From positions 1-24,820 of the IMG/VR virus record IMGVR_UViG_3300023178_000256: a DNA stretch of 24,820 nt. One strand, 5' to 3'. Below the pieces are notes generated by a model. It made no database searches. It was not told where the DNA came from and was given only the letters and a program-made list of their open reading frames with translations. The DNA comes from a virus. Of this stretch, positions 1-8,710 are shown piece after piece. Within the stretch, counting starts at the first letter, position 1; every line of letters starts with the position of its first letter. Position numbers and translations under genes: made by a program.

Positions 1-1047
1 AAGATGAACGAACATATTTCTGACATCGAAAGTAAACAAACTAATATTGACACAGTTGACGAAGACATTAAAGCTCTCTACGAAACAATCAGTGACAAGA
101 AAGATGTAAAAGGCAAATTTGATAAGGCCAACTCTTTAAAACAAGACATGGAAACAACTCGTAGAAACTTTGATAAAGAGTTATCCTTTTACCACGACAA
201 TGATAATTGTCCAACCTGTAAACAAGGAATCGAACATGACTTTAAAGAGAAGGTTGTTAGTGAAAAGAATGACAAATTGCAAGAACTTGAAAATGGTTTG
301 GTTGAAATCACTACAAAGATTACCGATTGCCAAGAAAGACTTGACGCCATTGGTGAAGTTGAAGAGCAAATCCAAAATAAGAATTTTGAAATTTCTGAGA
401 TTAGAGCCGAAATCAAAATGGCTAAAAATGCTCTCGTCTCGTTTAAAACAGAACTTGAGTCGGCGGAACGTGAAGTCGAAGAAGTTGACACATCAAAACT
501 CGAAGCCTTACAAGAAGATCTCAACATCAAGAACTCAAAGGCTGAAGAGCTATTACGTGAACACGAGATTTTAAATGTCGTATCTACAATCCTTAAGGAT
601 GGTGGAATTAAGGCCAGAATTATTAGTCAATATATTCCAGTGATGAATAAACTGATTAATAAGTATCTAGCAGCATTTGATTTATTCGTTGACTTTCAAC
701 TTGATGAAGAGTTCAATGAGGTCATTCGTTCAAGATTTAGAGATAATTTTACATACGCCTCATTCTCAGAAGGTGAGAAACTCAGAATTACATTATCAAT
801 TATGCTTGCCTGGCGTTCAGTTGCCAAACTTCGTAATTCAGTTTCTACAAACCTACTCATACTTGATGAGACACTCGATGGTGCTCTTGATAGTGTAGGT
901 ATTGAAAGTCTAATTGAAACTCTACACGGACTGAATGCTGACGATAATATATTTGTTATCAGTCACAGAGGTGACCAGTTTGCAGAAAAATTTGATGGCA
1001 GCATTACTTTTGACAAGATTAAAAACTTCAGCGAAATTATCGGTTGA
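1..1047 (+). CDS. 46: gp46-like recombination endonuclease subunit (SbcC/Rad50 type), C-terminal part
   Basis: C-terminal part of the ATPase subunit of the gp46-gp47 (Rad50-Mre11 type) complex that resects DNA ends for recombination-dependent replication. The frame is open at base 1, so the gene starts outside the window and the ATG at 4 is probably internal. A coiled coil leads to a zinc-hook CPTC (208-219, residues 69-72 counted from that ATG) and a second coiled coil follows. The ATPase half has an ABC signature FSEGEK (residues 254-259), Walker B LLILDE (D288, E289) and an H-loop SHR. Walker A would lie upstream of the window. The TGA stop lies inside the -35 box of the next promoter. Family assignment is secure; the true length is unknown. 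Confidence 0.93.
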   Translation, partial: KMNEHISDIESKQTNIDTVDEDIKALYETISDKKDVKGKFDKANSLKQDMETTRRNFDKELSFYHDNDNCPTCKQGIEHDFKEKVVSEKNDKLQELENGLVEITTKITDCQERLDAIGEVEEQIQNKNFEISEIRAEIKMAKNALVSFKTELESAEREVEEVDTSKLEALQEDLNIKNSKAEELLREHEILNVVSTILKDGGIKARIISQYIPVMNKLINKYLAAFDLFVDFQLDEEFNEVIRSRFRDNFTYASFSEGEKLRITLSIMLAWRSVAKLRNSVSTNLLILDETLDGALDSVGIESLIETLHGLNADDNIFVISHRGDQFAEKFDGSITFDKIKNFSEIIG

Positions 1048-1072
1048 CATTTATCCTCAGGCGTGTTATAAT
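1044..1072 (+). promoter_or_regulatory. Sigma70-type promoter for gene 43
   Basis: TTGACA at 1044-1049 and TATAAT at 1067-1072 with a 17-bp spacer and an extended -10 (TGTTATAAT). The -35 box overlaps the TGA stop of gene 46 (1045-1047). Predicted start is about 24 bp before the polymerase ATG, so the leader is very short. Confidence 0.85.
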
Positions 1073-1095
1073 ATACACCTACAATATGGAATGAC

Positions 1096-3645
1096 ATGAC
1101 AATGACATCGTTTTACACATCAGTCGAACGCTTCGGCAATAATATCTTACATCGTGGATATAACAATGGGAAAAGATTCTCATATAAAGTTCCGTTCAAA
1201 CCGACACTGTATTTACATACACCAAAATCTGGTGAGGAAGGCTATACTTCCTTAGTGGGTAATTACAAACTTTCACCTCAGCAGTTTGGTGATATGCGCG
1301 AAGCCAAAAACTTTATCGAAGAGTATAAAGGCGTCGGCAATATGAAAATGTTTGGTAGTACAAACTATGTTGCTCAGTTCATTCAAGAAAACTACCCAGA
1401 TAAGATTGCATTCGACATGTCTCAAATCAATGTCGCCTCGTTTGATATTGAGGTTGATATACGTGATGGTTATGCAAACATCGAAGAGGCAGATAAAGAG
1501 ATTACATCAATTGCCTACCACAGTTCACGAAATTCAAAATACACACTCCTTGCGGTCAAAGATTTTGACAAATACGCAACGACTACTGGAATTGACCCAG
1601 AGGACATTGAGTTCGTCAAATTCAGTAGTGAACAACAACTCCTAAGATATTTCGTTGAATTGTGGGCGGCAGATTATCCAGATATTGTGACTGGTTGGAA
1701 CGTTGAATATTTTGACATACAATATCTTGTGACTCGTATTATTCGTATCTGTGGCGAAGACTTGGCAAAAAGACTTTCGCCTTGGAAACATATCAAGAAA
1801 CACTCAAACGAAATCTTCAATAAGGTCCAATCCACATATCGTATCTCTGGTATGACTGTGATTGACTACATGGACGCGTTCAAGAAATTTGGATACAAAT
1901 ATGGTCCACAAGAATCTTATAAACTTGACCATATTGCATATACAGTCCTTGGTAAGAAAAAATTGGACTATTCTGAATATGGAAACCTAACAGCTCTATA
2001 TGACGAAAATCCACAACTCTATCTTGATTATAATCTTCGTGATACTCAGTTGATTTCTGCTCTCGAAGAGGAAACAAGTTTATTACAATTGGTAATGACT
2101 GTCGCTTATGGTGGCGGTGTTGATTATAAAGATGCATTTGGTACTGTGGGTATCTGGGAAACAACCATTTACCGTAGACTATTGCGAGACAAAATTGTTC
2201 CACCTCTTAAAGGTGGTCCCGGCGAAAATTTAGGAGGACTTGTCGGTGGTTATGTTAAAGATCCAGTTCCTGGCATGCACCCTTGGGTTGTTAGTTTTGA
2301 CCTTAACTCCCTATATCCTCACCTGATGCTACAATATAACATGTCACCAGAGACTTGGGTTTCTGACCGACGTGAATATGTGACTCAGGATATGGTACTC
2401 GAAGGTGAGTTTACAAATGATGACCCAGATGTATCGGTATGTGCAAATGGTGTTTGTTTTAGGAATGACGAGGTTGGAATTATTCCAGGTATTATTAATG
2501 AATACTATCGGAATCGTGTTCAGATCAAGAAACAAATGCTTGCGGTCGAACAACAGCTCGAAGTAGAGATTGACGAAACCGAAAAGAAAAGACTCAAACG
2601 TGAAATGAATCAACTTCACAATTCACAAATGTCTATCAAAATTGCGATGAACAGTCTATACGGTGCAACGGCAAACAAATATTTCTTATATTATATTTCG
2701 GAAATGGCCGAGGCGATTACTACATCTGGTCAGTTGTCTATCCGATATGCTCAAAAATCTGTAAATGAATACATGAATAAAATCCTTGGCACAAAGGATA
2801 AGGATTATATCATTTACATTGACACAGATTCCATTTATGTCAACTTTGCCGACCTTATTACTGAAGTGTTTGGTACAACAGACATTGACCGTAAACAAGG
2901 CGAAGAGTTTCTCGATAAGGTTTGCTCTACAAAAATTGAACAAATCATTGAACAAGGCTACGAGGACCTTAAAACCAAGATGGGCGCATATCGAAATGCG
3001 ATGGTGATGAAACGTGAAAAAATTACTGACCGTGCCATCTTTGTTGCGAAAAAGAGATATATCCTGAATGCTCTCAACTCCGAAGGTGTTCATTACGAAA
3101 AACCAAAAATCAGCGTGACTGGTCTTGAAAGTGTTCGTTCCTCTACGCCAGAAATTTGTAGAGAAAAAATGAAACAGGCCTTCGATGTGATTATGAATGG
3201 TACCGAACAAGATGCTCAAACCTTTATTAAAGAGTTCAAGGAAGAGTTCCAATCAGTACCTATCGAGGATATTGCAAAAACATCTGGTACTGACGATATT
3301 GAAAAATACAAAGACAAGGCTACCTTATTCCGAAAAGGTTGTCCTATCCATGTACGTGGTTCAATCTTGTATAACCACCATTTGGTCAAAAACAAACTGA
3401 ACAAGAAATACGAACAAATACAATCTGGTGACAAGGTCAAACTTATCTATCTGAAGGTACCAAATCCTATTCAGCAAAATGTCATCAGTTTTCCTGGCGT
3501 TTTACCTAAGGAACTAGAACTTACTAAATATATTGACTACGACACACAATTTGATAAGGTATTCCTAACACCTATCCAAGGTATCCTAGATGCTCTTGGT
3601 TGGTCGGCAGAAAAGGTAGATACAATCGAGGATTTCTTTACATAA
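1096..3645 (+). CDS. 43: Family B DNA polymerase (T4 gp43-like)
   Basis: Replicative DNA polymerase with 3'-5' proofreading, 849 residues against about 900 for T4. Exonuclease motifs: Exo I FDIE (D117, E119), Exo II NVEYFD (N202, D207), Exo III YNLRD (Y312, D316). Polymerase motifs: A DLNSLYP (D402), B KIAMNSLYG (K515-G523) and C DTDS (D576, D578), followed by a KKRY motif. The C-terminus IEDFFT resembles the sliding-clamp binding tail of gp43. All catalytic residues are present. The start at 1096 has another in-frame ATG two codons later and no clear Shine-Dalgarno, so the exact initiator is uncertain. It has its own promoter, and the next gene begins directly after its TAA. Confidence 0.98.
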   Translation: MTMTSFYTSVERFGNNILHRGYNNGKRFSYKVPFKPTLYLHTPKSGEEGYTSLVGNYKLSPQQFGDMREAKNFIEEYKGVGNMKMFGSTNYVAQFIQENYPDKIAFDMSQINVASFDIEVDIRDGYANIEEADKEITSIAYHSSRNSKYTLLAVKDFDKYATTTGIDPEDIEFVKFSSEQQLLRYFVELWAADYPDIVTGWNVEYFDIQYLVTRIIRICGEDLAKRLSPWKHIKKHSNEIFNKVQSTYRISGMTVIDYMDAFKKFGYKYGPQESYKLDHIAYTVLGKKKLDYSEYGNLTALYDENPQLYLDYNLRDTQLISALEEETSLLQLVMTVAYGGGVDYKDAFGTVGIWETTIYRRLLRDKIVPPLKGGPGENLGGLVGGYVKDPVPGMHPWVVSFDLNSLYPHLMLQYNMSPETWVSDRREYVTQDMVLEGEFTNDDPDVSVCANGVCFRNDEVGIIPGIINEYYRNRVQIKKQMLAVEQQLEVEIDETEKKRLKREMNQLHNSQMSIKIAMNSLYGATANKYFLYYISEMAEAITTSGQLSIRYAQKSVNEYMNKILGTKDKDYIIYIDTDSIYVNFADLITEVFGTTDIDRKQGEEFLDKVCSTKIEQIIEQGYEDLKTKMGAYRNAMVMKREKITDRAIFVAKKRYILNALNSEGVHYEKPKISVTGLESVRSSTPEICREKMKQAFDVIMNGTEQDAQTFIKEFKEEFQSVPIEDIAKTSGTDDIEKYKDKATLFRKGCPIHVRGSILYNHHLVKNKLNKKYEQIQSGDKVKLIYLKVPNPIQQNVISFPGVLPKELELTKYIDYDTQFDKVFLTPIQGILDALGWSAEKVDTIEDFFT

Positions 3646-4377
3646 ATGAATACAATTTTAATTGTCACAAACTTTAGAGCAGCAAGTACTGCATTCACGC
3701 TTTTAAAAGCACAGGAATATAATGTACCATTTAAAGGTGAGATGTTTTCACATGAAAGACCACACAGTCTTGGTGAAGCAAAAGCAACATGGGAATTAAA
3801 CCAATTAGGAATATTCGGTAAGGAGAAAAGAAAAGAATTTGCTTCTGACGAAAAATTTATTGAACAACTTGAGAATGGCGAACCTTGTTGTTTTAAATAT
3901 ATGCCTTATCAACTCCATCAGCAAGATAAAAACATTGATAGGCTGATGAATAGTGTCGATAAAATTTATTATTTGTATCGTAGAGATTTTATGGCTCAAT
4001 GTAAAAGTTGGATTGCGGTAAGACAACAAGGAGACTTTGGTGGTACTGGATTTATTTCTGGTCCTCAAATTAGTAAGGCTCAATTTGAAGAGTCACAAAG
4101 AGAAAAACATTTAGGACTTTTGGGCAAAACTGAGGAACCAGTTAAACATCATATTGTAATAAACCCAGAAGGTCTTTACGCTACTAGATTAGTAAAACAA
4201 CTGACTAATAATTATGAGTACATGGCTGAGCTTTATAAAAAATATCCAGGTGAGCTAGTGTGCATGGAGGATTTCTTTGAAAATCGTCCAGAAGAAAAAT
4301 ATAATAGAATAGTCACATTTGAACAGGACCCAATACTACCAGAAGGGTTCGATGTTGAAAAACTTTTTACGGGTTGA
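3646..4377 (+). CDS. Sulfotransferase-like P-loop protein
   Basis: 243 residues. The N-terminus has a strand-loop TNFRAASTAF (residues 8-17) resembling the 5'-phosphosulfate loop of PAPS-dependent sulfotransferases. YRRDFMAQCKSW (R113, S121) matches their 3'-phosphate motif, an Arg with a Ser eight residues later; the Stf0-type family has a similar R-R-D...Q...S pattern. The likely role is sulfate transfer to a small molecule or glycan; the substrate is unknown. It starts immediately after the polymerase stop codon (TAAATG) with no separate Shine-Dalgarno, so translation is probably coupled to gene 43. A more distant P-loop kinase-like fold is the alternative. Its TGA stop lies within the next -35 box. 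Confidence 0.55.
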   Translation: MNTILIVTNFRAASTAFTLLKAQEYNVPFKGEMFSHERPHSLGEAKATWELNQLGIFGKEKRKEFASDEKFIEQLENGEPCCFKYMPYQLHQQDKNIDRLMNSVDKIYYLYRRDFMAQCKSWIAVRQQGDFGGTGFISGPQISKAQFEESQREKHLGLLGKTEEPVKHHIVINPEGLYATRLVKQLTNNYEYMAELYKKYPGELVCMEDFFENRPEEKYNRIVTFEQDPILPEGFDVEKLFTG

Positions 4378-4402
4378 CAAAGTCAACTTTTTATGTTATA
4401 AT
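4374..4402 (+). promoter_or_regulatory. Sigma70-type promoter
   Basis: TTGACA 4374-4379, 17-bp spacer, extended -10 TGTTATAAT with TATAAT at 4397-4402. The -35 box overlaps the upstream TGA stop (4375-4377). It drives the small beta-barrel gene and glutaredoxin. Confidence 0.85.
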
Positions 4403-4422
4403 ACCCCTTTAGGAGAAAAATT

Positions 4423-4716
4423 ATGAGCGATGGCGATATTAAACTAGTAAGACTATCAACTGGTGAAGAAGTTGTAGGTCGTATTAAAGAAACCGAAGAT
4501 ACCGTAGCAATTGTAGATGGTATTCTTTTGGTCCCAGCTGGAGAAGGTAAAATGGGAATGATTCCTTTTGTACCTTACGGCGATGGAAGTGATGTGGTTG
4601 TGAACAGAAATCATGTAATGTTTATTACAGAACCTGGAGCACAATTAAAAGCACAAATAGTAAAAGTGACATCAGGTTTGGAAATTCCAACAGAAGGCCT
4701 GAGTCTTATTAAATAG
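4423..4716 (+). CDS. Small LSm-like beta-barrel protein, function unknown
   Basis: 97 residues, rich in beta-type segments. The opening KLVRLSTGEEVVGRI (residues 7-21) resembles the first strands of Sm/LSm-type barrels, and similar small proteins are common in T4-like marine phages. Sm-like proteins often bind RNA, but nothing here proves that activity. A good Shine-Dalgarno (AGGAG) precedes an AAATTATG start. It is first in a two-gene unit with glutaredoxin, nine bases apart. The fold assignment is inference from sequence pattern; treat the function as unknown. Confidence 0.75.
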   Translation: MSDGDIKLVRLSTGEEVVGRIKETEDTVAIVDGILLVPAGEGKMGMIPFVPYGDGSDVVVNRNHVMFITEPGAQLKAQIVKVTSGLEIPTEGLSLIK

Positions 4717-4725
4717 GACTTTATT

Positions 4726-4950
4726 ATGATAGAAATATATGGAAAGCCAGCGTGTGGTTATTGCACAATGGCTAAAAATTTATGTGAGCAAAAAGGTGTT
4801 GAATACAAATACCTTTCATTAAATGAGGATTATACTGCAAATGAATTCTTTGATAAGTTTCCAGGTGCAAGAACATTTCCTCAAATTACAGTAAATGATA
4901 CCATCGTTGAAGGAGGCTACCAAGGATTGGTAGAACATTTCGAGCAATAG
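4726..4950 (+). CDS. grx: Glutaredoxin
   Basis: A 74-residue dithiol glutaredoxin. The active site is CGYC (C10-C13), the cis-proline motif is TFPQI (P52), and GGY (63-65) is the usual glutathione-side turn. Length is typical of bacterial and phage glutaredoxins. In T4-like phages such proteins usually supply electrons to ribonucleotide reductase for dNTP synthesis; no reductase gene is in this window, so that partner is inferred. It is co-transcribed with the preceding small gene, and a new promoter begins three bases after its TAG. Confidence 0.92.
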   Translation: MIEIYGKPACGYCTMAKNLCEQKGVEYKYLSLNEDYTANEFFDKFPGARTFPQITVNDTIVEGGYQGLVEHFEQ

Positions 4951-4953
4951 GGG

Positions 4954-4982
4954 TTGACAAATGCCCAAAAATATGTTATACT
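4954..4982 (+). promoter_or_regulatory. Sigma70-type promoter for the 5013-8041 unit
   Basis: TTGACA 4954-4959, 17-bp spacer, extended -10 TGTTATACT with TATACT at 4977-4982. It is the only one of the seven similar promoters with a -10 mismatch. It precedes a four-gene run that includes the first glycosyltransferase and the epimerase. Confidence 0.82.
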
Positions 4983-5012
4983 ATACATTAATACTAAATA
5001 CACCGCAATATT

Positions 5013-5603
5013 ATGCAAAACGAAACGACCTATACGGACAATCAGTGGGAAGTATATTACTTCTTCAAGAATAATGTCTTAAATCCATCTTATCATTTAT
5101 GTGATAAAATAACCCAACGTGCTCTAGCTAATGCATTATTTGATGCAGGACGAGAGCCAGTAGAGTTCATCTCAGAAGAGGCACAAAAATTAAAAGATGA
5201 AAAGGGTCACAAATATGTTCCATGCTATGAGCATTATCGAGGCAGGACACAATCAGCAAAAGACATTACCAGAGCATTTTTAACTGGTAAGAGTCAATCA
5301 TTTATAATGAAACTGATTAGGTCTAGAATGAGAGGTCATTATACAACAAGCGAAGAGAATGTCAAATTAAAAAGATTTGACCATCTACCTTGGAGACAGG
5401 CATATGCCGAGGCTGGTATTAAATTAATTCCTTGGGAACCAAAACCAGTTAGAAAATTTGACTATATAATAGAGGGTAAAACATATGAATCAATCTCAGA
5501 GGTTGCAGAAAAATATGGTATTACCACAGAAGGTGTTGTTTACAGGTGTAAATCAGATTCTGAAAGATTTACAGACTGGACAAGAGAAACTATTGATGAA
5601 TAA
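5013..5603 (+). CDS. Uncharacterised protein with NUMOD-like C-terminal DNA-binding motif
   Basis: 196 residues. The last 45 (about 149-190) read as a NUMOD-type module: a short beta hairpin ending IEGKTYESISEVAEKYGI, then a second helix and a CKSDSERFTDW ending. NUMODs are small helix-turn-helix DNA-binding modules often attached to homing endonucleases. The first 140 residues are basic and helical, with a CYEHYRGRT stretch (71-79), but I cannot make out a complete HNH or GIY-YIG nuclease. It could be a degenerate or unusual homing-type nuclease, or a DNA-binding regulator. The start uses an AATATTATG context without a clear Shine-Dalgarno. Confidence 0.7.
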   Translation: MQNETTYTDNQWEVYYFFKNNVLNPSYHLCDKITQRALANALFDAGREPVEFISEEAQKLKDEKGHKYVPCYEHYRGRTQSAKDITRAFLTGKSQSFIMKLIRSRMRGHYTTSEENVKLKRFDHLPWRQAYAEAGIKLIPWEPKPVRKFDYIIEGKTYESISEVAEKYGITTEGVVYRCKSDSERFTDWTRETIDE

Positions 5604-5635
5604 ATTTACTAAATATATGTCAGAGGTAATAAATT

Positions 5636-5959
5636 ATGAGTAATAAAAATTTAAAAGACTATACAAAAGACACGGCCGCTGAATACGAGGATTTGGTTGG
5701 ATATGTTTCTGATGATAATATTACAGATACATTGGATACTTTCCTCGGCGAAGAGAAGGCTGACTATAAACCAGAGGTTGCAAGGAAAAAAGTTGACCCA
5801 GAATTTCCAGAACCTTGGCAGACACTTTTTGTAAACTTTGAGAGCGAACAAGATTATATTGATTTTATGTTGGCGATTGACGAAAAGCCTATGCCTAAAT
5901 TAAAAGATGTTGTCTACAAGGCTGGACGACAAGAAAATGGAATTTTGGATTTATTATAA
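5636..5959 (+). CDS. Small acidic protein sharing a motif with the next glycosyltransferase
   Basis: 107 residues of unknown function. The N-terminal half is acidic and probably flexible. Residues 61-94 hold the pattern W-x-x-hydrophobic-F-V-x-F-E-S-E-x-D-x-x-x-F followed by a VVY strand. The same pattern (VKFKSEEDRKHF, then VVYYP) occurs in residues 38-71 of the protein encoded next. I have the impression that this motif recurs in other phage DNA-modification and ParB-like proteins. Shine-Dalgarno GAGG precedes AAATTATG. Its TAA shares one base with the next ATG (TAATG), so translation is coupled. Confidence 0.75.
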   Translation: MSNKNLKDYTKDTAAEYEDLVGYVSDDNITDTLDTFLGEEKADYKPEVARKKVDPEFPEPWQTLFVNFESEQDYIDFMLAIDEKPMPKLKDVVYKAGRQENGILDLL

Positions 5960-7188
5960 TGTATACACCAGTTCACACACAAGAAGAATTACAAAAGGAA
6001 TGGCGTAATCAGTATGTCCAATGGTATGCCGCTGGTATGCCAACCTTTAGAGCAAAGAAAAAAGATGTCTTTAAACAAATCGCTGTCAAGTTCAAATCAG
6101 AAGAAGACAGAAAACATTTCAGCGATAAACTGGATTATAATTTGACAAATAAAACAAATGTGGTTTATTATCCTGCTAGAGGCAGGGAAGAGAACATGAC
6201 CAACAGATATGTTGAGACTGATACTGACCACTTTCAACCAAGATATCCTATCTATATTATTAGTAAGGGACGATGGGATACAAGACACACCGCAAGGACA
6301 TTGGAAAAAATGGGTGTGCCATATTACATTGCAGTCGAACCACAGGAATACGACAAATATGTTGAGGCGACTCCTCCAGGCTTGGGTACTGTATTAAAAC
6401 TTCCTTTCAGTAATCATGGTAAAGGTTCTGGTCCTGCAAGAAATTGGTGCTGGGAACATTCACAGGCGAATGGTCATGCTAGACACTGGCTGATGGACGA
6501 TAACATTGATGGGTTTGTCAGATTAAATCATAACAAACGATACCGTGTAGAAAATGGTTCTGGTATTTTTAGGGCGACTGAGGATTTTGTTGACAGATAT
6601 GAAAATGTGGCTCTCGCCTCATTCCAATACAAATTCTTTGTGGTTGACCCATGCCCATATCAGCCATTTATACTAAATACAAGAATGATGTCCTGTATTT
6701 TAATTGATAATAATTGTCCGCACAAATGGCGTGGCAAGTTTAATGAAGATGTAGATTTGAGTATCCGTGTCCTTAAGGAAGGATTATGTACAATGCTAAT
6801 ATACGCATTTGTTCAAGGTAAACTCAGAACGGGAACAGTAAAAGGTGGAAACACAACTGAAGTGTATGAGGATTATAATGTTGATTCTGAAAATGACCCA
6901 GCATATAACAAATCAAAAATGTTAAAAGAAATGCACCCAGACTGTGTGACTCTCGTTGAGAGATATGGAAGAGTACATCACCATGTTGACCTCAACGCCA
7001 TCGTAAATAAGCATGGATACCCTGCTAGACAAAATCCACTTATATTGAAAAAAGATGTACCAATAGTGAATAAAGTAGATAATTACGGAATGCAATTAAT
7101 GCGAAATTGGAATACTGACGAACAATTCCCAGATCCGGATTTCGAAGCAAATATATTTCCGGAAGGGAGAACATCAATACATGGCTAA
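5959..7188 (+). CDS. TET-associated-type glycosyltransferase (TAGT-like), putative DNA-base glycosyltransferase
   Basis: 409 residues. After the small shared motif (38-71) comes a GT-A-type glycosyltransferase domain from about residue 95: YPIYIISKGRWDTRHTAR, then GPARNWCWEHS, then the metal/nucleotide-sugar site LMDDNIDGF (D180, D181). This arrangement is that of the TET-associated glycosyltransferases, which in phages modify hydroxymethylated pyrimidines in DNA. No TET/JBP oxygenase or dCMP hydroxymethylase lies in this window, so the acceptor (DNA base or surface glycan) is unproven. The gene is coupled at both ends: TAATG upstream, and an 8-base overlap with the epimerase downstream. Family call is moderately strong; the substrate is inference. 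Confidence 0.72.
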   Translation: MYTPVHTQEELQKEWRNQYVQWYAAGMPTFRAKKKDVFKQIAVKFKSEEDRKHFSDKLDYNLTNKTNVVYYPARGREENMTNRYVETDTDHFQPRYPIYIISKGRWDTRHTARTLEKMGVPYYIAVEPQEYDKYVEATPPGLGTVLKLPFSNHGKGSGPARNWCWEHSQANGHARHWLMDDNIDGFVRLNHNKRYRVENGSGIFRATEDFVDRYENVALASFQYKFFVVDPCPYQPFILNTRMMSCILIDNNCPHKWRGKFNEDVDLSIRVLKEGLCTMLIYAFVQGKLRTGTVKGGNTTEVYEDYNVDSENDPAYNKSKMLKEMHPDCVTLVERYGRVHHHVDLNAIVNKHGYPARQNPLILKKDVPIVNKVDNYGMQLMRNWNTDEQFPDPDFEANIFPEGRTSIHG

Positions 7189-8041
7189 AATATTAATTAC
7201 AGGTGGTGCAGGTTTTGTCGGTAGTCATTTGGCTGAAAGACTTGTTGCTGAAGGGCATCAGGTTTGTTCATTGGATAACTATTTTACAGGTTCAATGAAA
7301 AATCATGTCCGCGAAGTTTTATATGTACAGGATTGTACTACAAACTTGACACCAGATTTTGGCGAAGGTGATTTTGATATTGTGTATCATTTAGGTGAGT
7401 ATTCTCGTGTGGAACAATCATTCGAGGATATTGAACTTGTACACAAATTTAATATTGAAGGTACAACTCGTGTATTGGAATGTGTCCGTGCATGGAATGC
7501 CAAACTAGTTTATTCTGGTTCAAGTACCAAATTTGCAGACCGTGATGATAAGGATTATGTAATGAGTCCTTATGCCTGGTCAAAAGCCAAAAATACAGAA
7601 CTTGTTAAAATGTATGCTGAATGGTTTGGTATTGACTATGCAATCACATATTTTTATAATGTATATGGACCTAGAGAAATACAAGATGGAAAATATGCTA
7701 CACTTATTGCAAAATATGCCAGACTGATGGAAGAGAAACAATTATTACCAGTTGTATCGCCAGGAACACAACAAAGAAATTTCACTCATGTAGATGATAT
7801 TGTTGACGCTCTCGTTCTGATTGGTGAAAAAGGCCAAGGCGACGAATATGGTATCGGCCATCCAGAACGATTTACAGTATTAGACGTGGCCACATTATTT
7901 GGTGGTCAAATTGAAAAACTTCCACCTCGTAAAGGTAATCGTATGGCGGCAGATGTTATTACTGATAATACCAGAGCTCTCGGTTGGGAACCAAAACGAA
8001 ATCTGAGAGATTATATAAATAGGTTGGTAGATAATGGTTGA
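7181..8041 (+). CDS. NAD-dependent nucleotide-sugar epimerase/dehydratase (extended SDR)
   Basis: 286 residues. The Rossmann start ITGGAGFVGSHL (G8, G11, G14) binds NAD. The catalytic set is YSGSST (S114, S115) and YAWSK (Y131, K135), as in UDP-glucose 4-epimerase and dTDP-glucose dehydratase families. YFYNVYGPRE and the QQRNFTHVDD stretch are typical of sugar-binding extended SDRs. It therefore interconverts or dehydrates a nucleotide sugar; which one cannot be read from the sequence. It overlaps the glycosyltransferase gene by eight bases, suggesting it makes that enzyme's donor. Its TGA stop lies inside the next -35 box. Confidence 0.9.
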   Translation: MAKILITGGAGFVGSHLAERLVAEGHQVCSLDNYFTGSMKNHVREVLYVQDCTTNLTPDFGEGDFDIVYHLGEYSRVEQSFEDIELVHKFNIEGTTRVLECVRAWNAKLVYSGSSTKFADRDDKDYVMSPYAWSKAKNTELVKMYAEWFGIDYAITYFYNVYGPREIQDGKYATLIAKYARLMEEKQLLPVVSPGTQQRNFTHVDDIVDALVLIGEKGQGDEYGIGHPERFTVLDVATLFGGQIEKLPPRKGNRMAADVITDNTRALGWEPKRNLRDYINRLVDNG

Positions 8042-8066
8042 CATTGTGCCAAATATATGTTATAAT
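8038..8066 (+). promoter_or_regulatory. Sigma70-type promoter for dexA
   Basis: TTGACA 8038-8043 overlapping the upstream TGA (8039-8041), 17-bp spacer, extended -10 TGTTATAAT with TATAAT at 8061-8066, 27 bp before the dexA ATG. Confidence 0.85.
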
Positions 8067-8092
8067 GGCATATACATTGAGGAATTTTTATT

Positions 8093-8710
8093 ATGAAACA
8101 TTGCATTATTGACTTTGAAACTATGGGTATTGATGTCAACAATTGTGTAGTTATTGACATGTCAGCACTCGTGTTTGACTGGGATAAATTCTCATCTAAT
8201 AATCCTTATAACTTTAAGGACATCTCACAAGTTCAAAAATATAAATTTGATATCAGAGAACAAGTTGCTAAATACAACTTTACAATAGATAAAAGCACAG
8301 TAAAATTCTGGGAGGACCAACCACTAGAAGTTCGTAAAAATATTGTGCCAAGAAATACTGATATTAGTTTAGAGCAATTTGCAGAACAATTTATTTCATA
8401 CCTCATTCCACATGGAAAAATCTCACATTGGTGGTCTCGTAGTAATTCATTCGACCCTTGTATCCTATGGAGATTATTTGATGTGATTGGTAAAAAACAA
8501 CAGGTCTTGGAATACTTACCGCATTGGTCACTACGTGATACAAGAACATGGATTGATGCGAAATTAGATTTTCCAAGAAAAAATGGTTTCTGTCCTATTG
8601 AAGATGAAAAGATATGGGAACAGACTTTTAAAGCTCATGATAGTTCTTGGGATATCCTTGCTGATGTTTTAAGATTACAAGCTATTGACAGAGCTGAAAA
8701 ACTTGATTAA
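8093..8710 (+). CDS. dexA: DexA-like 3'-5' exonuclease
   Basis: 205 residues against 227 for T4 exonuclease A. It is a DEDDh (DnaQ/RNase T-type) exonuclease: IIDFETMG (D7, E9), SRSNSFDP, RDTRTWIDA, and the closing HDSSWD (H182, D187). STVKFWEDQPLEVRKNI resembles the T4 DexA sequence segment by segment. The function is single-strand 3'-5' DNA exonuclease; in T4 it is non-essential and aids host DNA degradation. Shine-Dalgarno GAGG is followed by TTTATTATG. It is transcribed from its own promoter and followed 19 bases later by the sugar dehydrogenase. Confidence 0.93.
   Translation: MKHCIIDFETMGIDVNNCVVIDMSALVFDWDKFSSNNPYNFKDISQVQKYKFDIREQVAKYNFTIDKSTVKFWEDQPLEVRKNIVPRNTDISLEQFAEQFISYLIPHGKISHWWSRSNSFDPCILWRLFDVIGKKQQVLEYLPHWSLRDTRTWIDAKLDFPRKNGFCPIEDEKIWEQTFKAHDSSWDILADVLRLQAIDRAEKLD

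Noticed and set aside
8014-8021. TATAAATA inside the end of the epimerase gene
   Set aside because: It lies within coding sequence for Asp-Tyr-Ile-Asn and just before a perfect sigma70-type promoter for dexA, so chance is likely.
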